64,000 nt of DNA from JAKANT01 sp035502095 (GCA_035502095.1 DATJUX010000008.1:62001-126000); one strand, 5' to 3'; shown: positions 24,434-32,960, counted from the first letter of the stretch. The notes: generated by a model from the sequence alone, not told the origin. Numbers and translations: made by a program.

Positions 24434-25627
24434 TCAGCCCGCCGTCAGGCCCAGCAGACTGCACGTATGCGTGGCGATCATCAGTTCTTCGTCGGTCGGA
24501 ATCGTCCAGGCGGAAACCTTGCTGTCCGGCGTCGAAAGACGCGGGCCGTGGCGAGCGTTGGCTTCGCGATCGAGCCGCACGCCGAGCCAGGCACACGCTT
24601 CGCAGACAAGACCCCGAATGTCGGCCGATCGTTCGCCGATACCCGCGGTGAATACGATCCCGTCGACGCCACCGAGCGAGGCCGAAAGCGCGCCGATCTC
24701 CTTGGCGATCCGGTAGACGAAAAACTCGATCGCGAGTCGCGCGCGGGGCTCCTTGCTGGCGAGCAGCACGCGCATGTCGTTGCTGATCCCCGAGATCCCG
24801 AGCAGGCCCGACTGCTTGTACAGCATGCCTTCCACATCCTTGACGGAAAGGCCGAGCTCCTGGAACAGGTAGAGGATCGCACCGGGATCGACCGCGCCGG
24901 GCCGGGTGCCCATGCACAGCCCGTCCAGCGCAGTGAAGCCGAGGGTCGAATCGACGCTGCGCCGCTGATGCAGCGCGCACAGGCTGGCGCCGCTGCCGAG
25001 GTGCGCGACGATGACACGCCCGCCGGCGATCTCCGATGCGACGCGCGGCAGCGCGGAGGCGATGTACTCGTACGAAAGTCCATGAAAGCCGTAGCGGCGA
25101 ACGCCGGACTGATAGATGTCCCACGGCAGCGGAATCAGCCGCGCCACTTCGGCGTGACCGCTGTGGAACGCGGTGTCGAAGCAGGCCACCTGCGGCACCC
25201 CGGGCAGGTATTGGGTGGTGGCCTCGACCGCCGCGATGTTGAAAGGCTGGTGCAGCGGCGCCAGCGGAATGAAGTCGCGCAGGCGCCGCAGGGCCGCGTC
25301 GTCGACCACCACCGGGGCCGCGTAGTCGGCGCCGCCGTGCACGAAGCGGTGGCCGACCGCCGCGGCGCGGTCCTGGAAATGCGATTTCAGCCAGTTGGCG
25401 ATTGCGCGCACCGCAGCGCCCGCATCGCGCACGTCGGCACGGTTCAGATCGCGCTCGACGAGCGACTGGTTCGCGCCGTCACGCACGGTCATGTGCGGCG
25501 AGACGCCGATCCCTTCGATCTGGCCGCGCGCGTCGGCTTGCAACGAGCCGTCGGCCTGGAGGCGGTAGCGGCAGAACTTCAGGCTGGACGAGCCCGCGTT
25601 GACCGTGACGACCGAAACGCCGCTCAT
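24434..25627 (-). CDS. ackA: Acetate kinase
   Basis: 397 residues, the normal length. ASKHA-fold landmarks: VNAGSSSLKF at the N-terminus, GHRFVHGG (catalytic-region His), FDTAFHSGHAEVARLIPLP, RRYGFHGLSYEY, IVAHLGSGASLCAL, and FTAGIGERSADIRG. It interconverts acetyl phosphate and ADP with acetate and ATP. AGGAG precedes the ATG. It is last in the glgP-pta-ackA series, with 39 bases after the pta stop, so acetyl-CoA to acetate conversion is encoded as a pair. It could run in either direction. Confidence 0.95.
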   Translation of the reverse strand: MSGVSVVTVNAGSSSLKFCRYRLQADGSLQADARGQIEGIGVSPHMTVRDGANQSLVERDLNRADVRDAGAAVRAIANWLKSHFQDRAAAVGHRFVHGGADYAAPVVVDDAALRRLRDFIPLAPLHQPFNIAAVEATTQYLPGVPQVACFDTAFHSGHAEVARLIPLPWDIYQSGVRRYGFHGLSYEYIASALPRVASEIAGGRVIVAHLGSGASLCALHQRRSVDSTLGFTALDGLCMGTRPGAVDPGAILYLFQELGLSVKDVEGMLYKQSGLLGISGISNDMRVLLASKEPRARLAIEFFVYRIAKEIGALSASLGGVDGIVFTAGIGERSADIRGLVCEACAWLGVRLDREANARHGPRLSTPDSKVSAWTIPTDEELMIATHTCSLLGLTAG

Positions 25628-25666
25628 CGGTGGATTCTCCTGGGATGCACAGTCGAAGGTGGTCGT

Positions 25667-26590
25667 CTACGTTGCCTGGCGCCGCTTGTGCGCCGCCATC
25701 ATCCCGACGGCGCAACTGGCGATGCGGGAGCGCACGCTGTCGGCGCGACTGGTGAGAATGATCGGCACGCGTGCCCCGAGCACCAGTCCGGCGCTGTCGG
25801 CGTTGGCGAGGAAGTTGAGCTGCTTGGCGAGGATGTTGCCGGCCTCGAGGTCCGGTACGAGCAGTATGTCCGGGTCGCCCGCCACTTCCGACGTGATGCC
25901 CTTGGTGACGGCCGCCTCGCGGCTGATGGCGTTGTCGAACGCCAGCGGGCCGTCCAGCAGTCCGCCCGTGATCTGACCGCGTTCGGCCATCTTGCACAAC
26001 GCAGCGGCGTCGATCGTCGACGGAATCTTGGACGTGACCGTCTCGACCGCCGACAGGATGGCGACTTTGGGGCGCTCCAAGCCCATCGTGTGGGCGAGAT
26101 CGATGGCGTTCTGGCAGATGTCGGCCTTGTCTTCCAGACCCGGCGCGATGTTGATCGCCGCGTCGGTGACGATCAGCACCTTGTGGTAGGTCGGAACGTC
26201 CATGATGAAGACGTGACTCACGCGCCGGCTCGTGCGCAGGCCCGACTCCCGCGAAACCACGGCCGACATCAGCTCGTCGGTGTGCAGGCTGCCCTTCATC
26301 AGCAGTTCCGCTTCGCCGGATCGCACGAGTGCAACCGCCTTCTCCGCGGCGGCATGACTGTGTGGAACGTCGACGATCCTCTCGCCGGTCAGATCGAGCC
26401 CGGCCTGCTTGGCCACGCTCGCGATCTTCGCGGCGGGGCCGACCAGGATCGGTGCGATCAGGCCGAGGCGCTTCGCGTCGAGCGCCCCTTCTAGCGCCGA
26501 GGCCTCGCACGGATGCACCACGGCCGTGGGGATGGGCGCGAGTTGCTTGCACTGCTCCAATAGCTGTTCGTACTTGCCGCTGCCGGTCAT
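25667..26590 (-). CDS. pta: Phosphate acetyltransferase (short Pta/Ptb type)
   Basis: 307 residues, the short catalytic form without the DRTGG domain. Conserved pieces are PTAVVHPCEASALEGALDA, AELLMKGSLHTDELM, VSHVFIMDVPTY, VLIVTDAAINIAP, KVAILSAVETVTSKIPST and DPDILLVPDLEAGNILAKQL. These fit phosphate acetyl/butyryltransferases, which exchange CoA for phosphate on acetyl-CoA (or butyryl-CoA). Pairing with ackA supports acetyl as substrate. GAGGA upstream of the ATG. Only 21 bases separate it from the glgP stop, so the three genes are one operon. Confidence 0.9.
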   Translation of the reverse strand: MTGSGKYEQLLEQCKQLAPIPTAVVHPCEASALEGALDAKRLGLIAPILVGPAAKIASVAKQAGLDLTGERIVDVPHSHAAAEKAVALVRSGEAELLMKGSLHTDELMSAVVSRESGLRTSRRVSHVFIMDVPTYHKVLIVTDAAINIAPGLEDKADICQNAIDLAHTMGLERPKVAILSAVETVTSKIPSTIDAAALCKMAERGQITGGLLDGPLAFDNAISREAAVTKGITSEVAGDPDILLVPDLEAGNILAKQLNFLANADSAGLVLGARVPIILTSRADSVRSRIASCAVGMMAAHKRRQAT

Positions 26591-26611
26591 TTCGTCCTCT
26601 GTCGGTGATGC

Positions 26612-29089
26612 CTATTCGATCGGGCACGGCTGGACGCGCCAGATGTCGTGCGCGTACTCCGCGATGGTCCTGTCGCTCGAGAATTTTCCCGCAGCCGCGA
26701 TGTTCAGGATCGCCTTGCGCGTCCACTCCTCGGGGTTCGCGTACAGCTCTCCCACGCGCACGTGCGCCTCGGTGTAGCTCTTGAGATCGGCGAGGTGCAT
26801 GTAGTAGTCGCCCTGGCGCAGCAACGCGTCGAGAATCGGCGTCAGCACGCCCGGTTCGTACCGGCTGAAATGATCGCTCGCGATCAGGTCGAGCGCCGCG
26901 CGCGTCTCGGGATCGTTCTCGTAGTGCCATTGCGGCTGGTAGTGCCCGCGGTTGCGCGCCACTTCCTCGGCGGTCAGGCCGAAGAGGAAGAAGTTCTCCG
27001 CGCCGGCTTGCGCGGCCATCTCGATGGTCGCCCCGTCGTGCGTGCCGATCGTGAGCGCCCCGTTCATCATGAACTTCATGTTGCTGGTGCCGCTCGCTTC
27101 GTAGCCCGCGGTCGAGATCTGCTCGGAAACATCGCTGGCCGGAATCAGGCGCTCGGCGACCGAGACGCAATAATCGGGCACGAACACCACCTTGAGCCGG
27201 CCGCGCACCGCGGCGTCGCCGTCGATGGTCCCGGCGAGGTTGTTGATGAACTTGATGACGAGCTTCGCGAACCGGTACGCGGGCGCGGCCTTGCCGCCGA
27301 AGAAGAACGTGCGCGGCGTCGTGGCGAGGCCGGGGTTTTCGCGCAGGCGCTGGTAAAGCACGACGATGTGGAGCGCATTGAGCAGCTGGCGCTTGTATTC
27401 GTGGATGCGCTTGATCTGGGTGTCGAACAGCGACTGTGAATCGACCACCTGACCGGTCGATGACTTCAGCCAGTCGGCAAACCGCGCCTTGGCGGCCAGC
27501 TTGGCGGCGCGCACCTGGACCCGGAACGTGCTGTCGCCGGCCAGCGGCTTGAGTCGCACGAGCCGGGCGAGGTCGGTGACCCAGCCGTCGCCGATGGCAT
27601 CGGTGATGGTTTTGGCGAGCGCCGGATTCGCAAGCAGCAGGAAGCGCCGTTGCGTGACGCCGTTGGTCTTGTTGTTGAACCGCTCGGGAAACATCTCGGC
27701 AAAATCGGGCACCACGTTCCTGCGCAGCAGCTCCGTATGGATCGCCGCCACGCCGTTGGTGCTGTGCGAGCCGACTATCGCCAGGTTCGCCATGCGGATC
27801 TTCTTCGGCTCGCCCTCCTCGACCAGGCTGACCCGCGCGACCCGGTCGTCGTCGCCGGGGAAGCGGCCGCGCACGTCGTCGAGGAAGCGGCGGTTGATTT
27901 CGTAGACGATCTCGAGGTGGCGCGGCAGCAGGGTTTCGAACCAGGGCAGCGGCCACTTCTCCAGCGCCTCCGGGAGCAGCGTGTGATTCGTGTACGCGAG
28001 CGTGCGTCGCGTGAGATCCCACGCTTCGTCCCAACCGAGCTTTGCATCGTCGAGCAGGATGCGCATCAGCTCGGGCACCGCGAGCGTCGGGTGCGTGTCG
28101 TTGAGCTGCAACGCCACCTTGTCGGGGAGGGCGGACCACGCGTTGCCGGCCGCACGGAAGCGGCGGATCGCATCGGCGAGCGTGCAGGCGACCAGGAAAT
28201 ATTGCTGCAGGAAGCGCAACCCCTTGCCTTGCGCCGTCGAGTCGTCCGGATACAGCACGCGCGTGAGCGTCTGGGCCCCGAGCGTCTCGCCGAGAGCGCC
28301 GACGAAGTCGCCGCCGCTGAACTGCTGGAAGTCGAAATAGTGCGGCGAAGCCGCCGACCACAAACGCAGCGTGTTGATCGTGCGGCCGCCATAGCCGATC
28401 ACCGGCCGGTCGTGCGGAATGCCGATCAACGTCGAAGGACGCCCCAGCACCGGCTGCAGGGATCCGTTTTGAATCTTGAACGAGCAGGCAAGGTGCACTT
28501 CGACCGATTCGTTCGGCCGCGGCACCTCCCACGGGTCCGGCCGCGCGAGCCAGTAGTCGGGCATCTCGTGCTGCCACCCGTCGCGCATCGTCTGCCTGAA
28601 GATGCCGTATTCGTAGCGCAGCCCCGAACCCATTCCGGGAATGCCGAGCGTCGCCATCGAATCGAGAAAGCATGCGGCGAGCCGGCCCAGCCCGCCGTTG
28701 CCGAGCCCGGCATCGGGCTCCTCGACGGTGATGGCCAACGGATCGATGGCGTGCTTCTTGCAAAGGGGACCGATGATGGGGTCCAGCAGCATGTTCGTGA
28801 TGTTGTTGGCGAGCGCGCGTCCCATCAGGAACTCGAGCGACACGTAGTACACGCGCTTGACGTTGCGTGCCCCGTAGGTCTGTTCGGTCTTGAGCCAGCG
28901 CGGCGACAGCACGTCGCGAATCGAACGCGCGATCGCCTCGAACTTGTCGCGAGTGGTCGCGCTTGCGATCGAAACGACGTGATCGAACGTCAGGTGACGT
29001 TCGTACAGGGCATCCTCGCCGCCCGAGAACTTGATCGATCCGCTGCTGTAGCGGTCGAGGATCTTTTCGACATCGTCAGAAGAATTCAT
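26612..29089 (-). CDS. glgP: Glycogen/maltodextrin phosphorylase
   Basis: 825 residues, full length for the family. It releases glucose 1-phosphate from alpha-glucans. Motifs: KRVYYVSLEFLMGRALANN, DAGLGNGGLGRLAACFLDS, LQLNDTHPTLAVPELMR, TNHTLLPEALEKWP, HEYKRQLLNALH, and the pyridoxal phosphate site EASGTSNMKFMMNGALTIGT, where the Lys of NMKF carries the cofactor (near residue 676). The ATG at 29089 has no strong ribosome binding site. Leading an operon with pta and ackA is unusual and links glycogen breakdown with acetate/ATP production. Confidence 0.95.
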   Translation of the reverse strand: MNSSDDVEKILDRYSSGSIKFSGGEDALYERHLTFDHVVSIASATTRDKFEAIARSIRDVLSPRWLKTEQTYGARNVKRVYYVSLEFLMGRALANNITNMLLDPIIGPLCKKHAIDPLAITVEEPDAGLGNGGLGRLAACFLDSMATLGIPGMGSGLRYEYGIFRQTMRDGWQHEMPDYWLARPDPWEVPRPNESVEVHLACSFKIQNGSLQPVLGRPSTLIGIPHDRPVIGYGGRTINTLRLWSAASPHYFDFQQFSGGDFVGALGETLGAQTLTRVLYPDDSTAQGKGLRFLQQYFLVACTLADAIRRFRAAGNAWSALPDKVALQLNDTHPTLAVPELMRILLDDAKLGWDEAWDLTRRTLAYTNHTLLPEALEKWPLPWFETLLPRHLEIVYEINRRFLDDVRGRFPGDDDRVARVSLVEEGEPKKIRMANLAIVGSHSTNGVAAIHTELLRRNVVPDFAEMFPERFNNKTNGVTQRRFLLLANPALAKTITDAIGDGWVTDLARLVRLKPLAGDSTFRVQVRAAKLAAKARFADWLKSSTGQVVDSQSLFDTQIKRIHEYKRQLLNALHIVVLYQRLRENPGLATTPRTFFFGGKAAPAYRFAKLVIKFINNLAGTIDGDAAVRGRLKVVFVPDYCVSVAERLIPASDVSEQISTAGYEASGTSNMKFMMNGALTIGTHDGATIEMAAQAGAENFFLFGLTAEEVARNRGHYQPQWHYENDPETRAALDLIASDHFSRYEPGVLTPILDALLRQGDYYMHLADLKSYTEAHVRVGELYANPEEWTRKAILNIAAAGKFSSDRTIAEYAHDIWRVQPCPIE

Positions 29090-29270
29090 CGGGTCCGCTC
29101 ATGGTCGGCGTGCAGCGTGTCGCCCGTGCGAGCGCAGCGACGCGGGATCTCGGTGCTGCGGACATTCAGACCCCGCGCTTCGCGCGGCATTCGCCCGGGA
29201 CAGCGACAGTGGCGGGGGATGATAGCTGCGATGCGCAAATCGCCCCTGGGCACATTCTTGCGCAACGGCG

Positions 29271-29299
29271 AGGCGTGTCGCGACTCGCGCGACACGCCT
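29271..29299. terminator. Strong hairpin downstream of the small membrane protein gene
   Basis: Perfect 12-bp stem AGGCGTGTCGCG / CGCGACACGCCT with a 5-base loop, 37 bases after the stop of the minus-strand gene at 29337. No T tract follows, so it may be a weak terminator or an mRNA-stabilising element. A smaller hairpin is near 29172-29188. Confidence 0.45.
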
Positions 29300-29336
29300 G
29301 CCGCACTTCGAGGAAGGGCGCGGGCGCCATGGCCGC

Positions 29337-29687
29337 CTACCCGGCAAAGACGCCGACCAGGCCGGCGACGAAGTACGCAGCAACAGCGAACCAGACCACC
29401 GTCTCGACGAGCCCGACACCGACCCGGCGCTCGGGCGCATACCGCCGGAGCGCAAGGCGGACGACTTCCTTTTCCGCCAGCACTTCGGCCCGCTCCAGGC
29501 GCGCTGCCAGCTTCACTGCACGCACCGCAGCCCTCAGCAACACGGCACGCAAGACGCGACGCGCCGGGACCAGGCGCGCAGCTGAACGCGTCGCCTCGAG
29601 ATAGAGCACGTACGCGGAGCTGGCGTACTTCACCACCGCGAATGCGACCGCGGCGAAAACGAAAACAGAACTCAGGACCTGCAACAT
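29337..29687 (-). CDS. Small membrane protein, unknown family (116 aa)
   Basis: Two hydrophobic segments, LQVLSSVFVFAAVAFAVVKY at the N-terminus and LVETVVWFAVAAYFVAGLVG at the C-terminus, flank a very Arg/Ala-rich helical region (about 35-90) likely to form a basic amphipathic helix or coiled coil in the cytoplasm. I chose the ATG at 29687, which has AAGGTGA upstream; a GTG at 29696 is the alternative. Upstream on the same strand is a 20-codon mini-gene at 29739. I do not recognise the family. Confidence 0.55.
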   Translation of the reverse strand: MLQVLSSVFVFAAVAFAVVKYASSAYVLYLEATRSAARLVPARRVLRAVLLRAAVRAVKLAARLERAEVLAEKEVVRLALRRYAPERRVGVGLVETVVWFAVAAYFVAGLVGVFAG

Positions 29688-29738
29688 TTCGATCACCTTG
29701 GTTTCGATTCGCGCCGCATCCAGCCAGGCGGGTCGGTT

Positions 29739-29801
29739 TCACGGCCCCGCAACGAGGGCTCCCGGTTTCTTTCGCTTGGGCAGATCGATGGTTACTCGCA
29801 T
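29739..29801 (-). CDS. Candidate 20-residue peptide gene with strong ribosome binding site
   Basis: Reads MRVTIDLPKRKKPGALVAGP and stop. AAGGGAGGTGTC lies directly before the ATG, one of the best Shine-Dalgarno matches in the window. The product is basic with no hydrophobic segment. It lies 51 bases upstream of the membrane-protein gene on the same strand and could be a leader or translation-coupling peptide. Too short to judge by composition. Confidence 0.35.
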   Translation of the reverse strand: MRVTIDLPKRKKPGALVAGP

Positions 29802-29855
29802 GACACCTCCCTTGCGCCGCGTCGTTGCGGCGCTCACGTTTAAAAAGGTGGACTG

Positions 29856-29892
29856 AAAACAAAAAGCCCGGGTGCATCACTGCAACCCGGGC
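29856..29892 (-). terminator. Rho-independent terminator (minus strand)
   Basis: On the minus strand GCCCGGGTTGCA, GTGA loop, TGCACCCGGGC (one bulged base), then TTTTTGTTTT. It begins 22 bases after the stop of the small open frame at 29915-30019 and has no larger gene upstream, so it argues that a short transcript ends here. Confidence 0.85.
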
Positions 29893-29914
29893 CCGCGTGC
29901 GGGACGGCGAGGCG

Positions 29915-30019
29915 TCAGATCAGACGCGTCTCCCGGGTTGTCAGATGCTGGGTGCGCGACGCCAGGGTCCACACGATGGCGGCCGAGCCCGAGCAATTGA
30001 GCGTCGTCGGTGCGTACAC
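29915..30019 (-). CDS. Candidate small protein gene (34 aa) or short RNA unit
   Basis: GTG start at 30019 with a perfect AAGGAG seven bases upstream (30027-30032). The product begins MYAPTTLNCSGSAAIVWTLA and ends TTRETRLI. A rho-independent terminator follows the stop by 22 bases. No other gene lies between the GST start region and this terminator on the minus strand, so a dedicated short transcript is likely. The single Cys and the short apolar stretch (SAAIVWTLA) are the only notable features. It could be a peptide gene, a leader peptide, or a small RNA with a chance frame. Confidence 0.4.
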   Translation of the reverse strand: MYAPTTLNCSGSAAIVWTLASRTQHLTTRETRLI

Positions 30020-30275
30020 GTGGAAACTCCTTCGCGTGAGATCTGAGGGACTGCTGCATGCGCATGGTAGACATTCTGCGCATTAAAGCAATAGCGAACC
30101 TGCGTGAATCCTCACACGGGAGCCGCAGGCGCCAGGCGCTCGCGCTCTGAGTCCTGCGTATCCATAGGTACACGACCGCATCGACGGACGCCGTCCTCGC
30201 ACGGTGAAACGTCCGCTTGCGCAGTGGGTCAGAATAGGGCGCCAAGCGCGCCGCGCTCGCGACGAAGGAACCGCC

Positions 30276-30989
30276 TTGACCGACCTCTCCGCATTTCCCA
30301 TCACGACGAAGTGGCCCGCCAGGGATCCGAGCCGCCTGCAACTCTATTCGCTTCCCACGCCGAACGGCGTCAAGATCTCGACCATGCTCGAGGAGACGGA
30401 GCTGCCCTACGAACCGCATCTCGTGAGCTTCGATACCAAGGATCAAGTCTCGGTGGAGTTCCTGTCGCTGAATCCCTACGGCAAGATCCCGGCGATCCTC
30501 GATCCGGGCGGGCCCGGCGGCAAGCCGCTTGCGCTGTTCGAATCGGGGGCGATCCTGCTCTATCTCGCCGAGAAGACCGGCCAGCTCATTCCGCGGGACC
30601 CGGCACGCCGCTACGAGACGATCCAGTGGCTGATGTTCCAGATGGCCGGCATCGGGCCGATGTTCGGCCAGGTCGGGTTCTTCCACAAATTCGCCGGCAG
30701 GGAATACGAAGACAAGCGGCCGCGCGACCGCTATGTCGGCGAGGCAAAGCGCCTGCTCGCCGTGCTCAACGGCCGGCTCGCCGACCGCACCTGGATGATG
30801 GGGGACGAGTACACCATCGCCGACATCGCCATCTTTCCATGGGTGCGCAACCTGATCGGGTTCTACGGTGCCGGCGACCTGGTCGGCATCGGCGCTTATC
30901 CGAACGTCACGCGCGCGCTGGAGGAATTCGTAAGCCGCCCTGCGTTCATAAGAGGCCTCGGCATTCCGGCCCGACCGAAGACGTCGTGA
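30276..30989 (+). CDS. Glutathione S-transferase (YfcG/YghU-like)
   Basis: 237 residues from the TTG at 30276. GAAGGAA five bases upstream decides this start over the ATG at 30204, which would add an unlikely Arg-rich leader. The thioredoxin-like N-domain has LYSLPTPNGVKISTMLEET and NPYGKIPAILDPGG then ALFESGAILLYLAEKTGQL (the cis-Pro and glutathione-binding Glu-Ser). The helical C-domain has WMMGDEYTIADIAIFPWV. Bacterial YfcG/YghU proteins act as disulfide-bond reductases or peroxidases with glutathione. The adjacent GFA-like genes fit a glutathione-related role, though this is only context. Confidence 0.85.
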   Translation: MTDLSAFPITTKWPARDPSRLQLYSLPTPNGVKISTMLEETELPYEPHLVSFDTKDQVSVEFLSLNPYGKIPAILDPGGPGGKPLALFESGAILLYLAEKTGQLIPRDPARRYETIQWLMFQMAGIGPMFGQVGFFHKFAGREYEDKRPRDRYVGEAKRLLAVLNGRLADRTWMMGDEYTIADIAIFPWVRNLIGFYGAGDLVGIGAYPNVTRALEEFVSRPAFIRGLGIPARPKTS

Positions 30990-31011
30990 ACTCCTCCTGC
31001 GTGCGACCCGC

Positions 31012-31430
31012 GCCTACGGCGCAGTCCTGCGCCACGCGGCGCGGTTCAATTCACCATCAGCGGCGCGCCTGCCGTGATGGGCTGCCATTCCGATCCCTGC
31101 GGCGGTTGGTCGGCGGCGCCTGTTAATGCGTTCACGTTGTGGAAGCCCGAAGCCGTGTGCATCACGCGCGGCGCGGACAACATCGGCACCTACAACAGGA
31201 CGCGGCGCAGCGATCGCAAGGGGTGCAAGTCCAGCGGCGGCCACCTCTTCACCGCGCATCCCGGCTGGGGACTCATCGATGTCCATGCCGCGGTCATCCC
31301 CGACTTCCCGTACGAGGCCGCGGTCCACGTTACCTATCAGGAGACGAGGCTGCCCATGCACGATGGTTTGCCGAAGCTGAGAGACGTGCCGAAGGAAATG
31401 GGCGGCTCGGGCGAGGCGCTCGCCGGGTGA
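31012..31430 (+). pseudogene. Decayed copy of the GFA/CENP-V-like gene
   Basis: Aligns to the intact gene at 31684-32154 along its length. The region around the first zinc cysteines has two extra bases relative to the intact copy (44 versus 42 between GCCTAC and TTCACC), so the frame is shifted before GAVQFTISGAP. One codon is deleted after VMG. The cysteines of the second zinc pair are damaged: CHSDPC replaces CHCDSC, and CKSSGG replaces CKSCGG. An ORF of 118 codons from 31074 remains, but it lacks the N-terminal CxC site. It is a tandem duplicate losing metal binding. Confidence 0.75.
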
Positions 31431-31683
31431 CGCGCGCAGGCGCCCTGCGATCGGAGGTCGCCGCATCATGCCGTGTCGTTCAAGCGGCACGAATTCCGAT
31501 CTCAACCAGGCCGGACGAGCCGGCAGTAAATCCGGACGCGTTGCCAAGGACGAGCTGCCGACATGCGATCGGCCAGCAGCTCGCAAACGACTTCTCCCCT
31601 GCGGCGGCGAGCACGCTGTTTCGTTTCGTCTCGCGTACACGCGCCGCGGCGATTGGCGATCTCAACCGAAAGGAATCGGCAGC
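31431..31683. other. Spacer between GFA copies, with repeat copy A
   Basis: No separate gene. It contains a 58-base element (31489-31546) that recurs at 34575-34632. The frame of the intact gene is open back to 31468, but no ribosome binding site or family sequence supports that extension. Confidence 0.5.
31489..31546. repeat. Intergenic repeat, copy A
   Basis: Shares GGACGA ... GCAG.AAATCCGGACG ... TGCCA and an ACGAAT..CCGAT start with copy B at 34575-34632, with one gap, roughly three quarters identical by eye. Both copies lie about 130 bases upstream of a plus-strand gene. Confidence 0.5.
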
Positions 31684-32154
31684 ATGACAGTCGTAAGCGA
31701 CAGACGCACCACGCATCACACGCACACCGCGCAGGCCTACCAGGGCAGCTGTTTCTGCGGGGCGGTCCAGTTCACCGTCAGCGGCGAGCCCGCTGCGATG
31801 GGTTACTGCCACTGCGACTCGTGCCGGCACTGGTCGGCAGGGCCCGTCAATGCCTTCAGCCTCTGGAAGCCCGAAGCCCTGCAAGTCACACGCGGCGCGG
31901 ACAACATCGGCACGTACAACAAGACCCCGCGCAGCGATCGCAAGTGGTGCAAGTCCTGCGGCGGCCACCTCTTCACCGCCCATCCTCATTGGGGCCTGAT
32001 CGACGTGTACGCCGGGGTGCTGCCCGACTTTCCCCACAAGGCGGGTGTCCATGTCAACTATCAGGAATCGAAACTGCGCATCCACGACGGGCTGCCGAAG
32101 CTGAAGGACTTGCCGAAGGAAATGGGCGGGTCCGGCGTCGCCGTCAGCGAATAA
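31684..32154 (+). CDS. GFA / CENP-V domain protein (glutathione-dependent formaldehyde-activating-like)
   Basis: 156 residues. It keeps the zinc-binding pattern of the family: SCFCGAVQFTV near residue 20, YCHCDSCRHWSAGPVNAF, and KWCKSCGGHLFTAHP. Characterised members (Gfa) promote S-hydroxymethyl-glutathione formation, but most homologues have other or unknown roles. AAGGAA lies 8 bases before the ATG. A decayed duplicate lies just upstream, and a GST gene beyond it. The ZIP transporter gene follows on the same strand after 27 bases. Confidence 0.85.
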   Translation: MTVVSDRRTTHHTHTAQAYQGSCFCGAVQFTVSGEPAAMGYCHCDSCRHWSAGPVNAFSLWKPEALQVTRGADNIGTYNKTPRSDRKWCKSCGGHLFTAHPHWGLIDVYAGVLPDFPHKAGVHVNYQESKLRIHDGLPKLKDLPKEMGGSGVAVSE

Positions 32155-32181
32155 CGCAGCGCCTCGATCGCCCGCAAGGCC

Positions 32182-32922
32182 ATGAACGCCGTCCTCGTGT
32201 CGCTTATCACGTTGTTCTCGACGACGGCGGGCGGGCTTTGCGCGCTCCGACTGCGCGCGCACCTGCCGCTCGTGCTCGGCTTCGCCGCCGGGGTGCTGCT
32301 CGGAATCGTCTCGTTCGACCTTCTACCGGAGAGCTTCGCACTCGCGCGCCGGCTGGGCGGGAGCGGTCGCGGCGCCATGATCGCCCTCGCCGCGGGGTTC
32401 CTGTTGTTTCACGCTATCGAGAGGCTCGTGGTGGTTCGCGGCGTTCGCGCCGCGGAAGGCCGCCGGCATCAGCGGCCCACAGTCGGCGTCCTGTCGGCTG
32501 CGGCCTTCATCGGGCACAGCTTCATGGATGGCGTCGGCATCGGGCTCGCGTTCCAGGTTTCGCAACCCGTCGGCTTCACGGTCGCAATCGCGGTGATCGC
32601 GCACGATTTCTGCGACGGCCTGAACACCGTGAGCGTCGTGCTCGTGCACGGCAACCCGACACGACGCGCGCTCGCACTGCTCGGCCTGGACGCGGTTGCG
32701 CCGGTCCTCGGAGCGGCCGTCTCCTCGTTCGCATTCAGCGCGCCGCCGGAAGCACTGGTCATCTATCTCGGTTTTTTCGCCGGGGTCCTGCTCTGCATCG
32801 GCGCGACCGACATCCTGCCGCGTGCGCTCGCGCGCGCCGGATCGGCGGCGGCGCCGAACCTGGCCGGACTTGCGGTGCTCGGTGCCTCGTCGATGTACGC
32901 CGTGATGCGCGTGACGGGTTGA
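32182..32922 (+). CDS. ZIP-family metal transporter
   Basis: 246 residues with about seven to eight hydrophobic helices. The metal path of the ZIP family is visible as GHSFMDGVGIGLAF in one helix and AHDFCDGLNTVSVVL in the next; these are variants of the HNxxDG / HExPxG pattern in helices 4 and 5. An early LGIVSFDLLPES carries further acidic residues. ZIP carriers move zinc or other divalent ions into the cytoplasm. The loop between helices 3 and 4 (GVRAAEGRRHQRP) is short and has one His. Proximity to a zinc-type GFA protein is suggestive only. Confidence 0.8.
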   Translation: MNAVLVSLITLFSTTAGGLCALRLRAHLPLVLGFAAGVLLGIVSFDLLPESFALARRLGGSGRGAMIALAAGFLLFHAIERLVVVRGVRAAEGRRHQRPTVGVLSAAAFIGHSFMDGVGIGLAFQVSQPVGFTVAIAVIAHDFCDGLNTVSVVLVHGNPTRRALALLGLDAVAPVLGAAVSSFAFSAPPEALVIYLGFFAGVLLCIGATDILPRALARAGSAAAPNLAGLAVLGASSMYAVMRVTG

Positions 32923-32960
32923 CCCGCGACGCGAATCGATCCAGTCGGCGCGGCCCGTTG

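Noticed and set aside
24386..26494. 702-codon plus-strand frame opposite ackA and pta
   Set aside because: Shadow; ackA and pta show complete family motifs on the other strand.
31468..31683. Upstream extension of the intact GFA-like frame
   Set aside because: Contains repeat copy A and has no family similarity; the ATG at 31684 has a good ribosome binding site.
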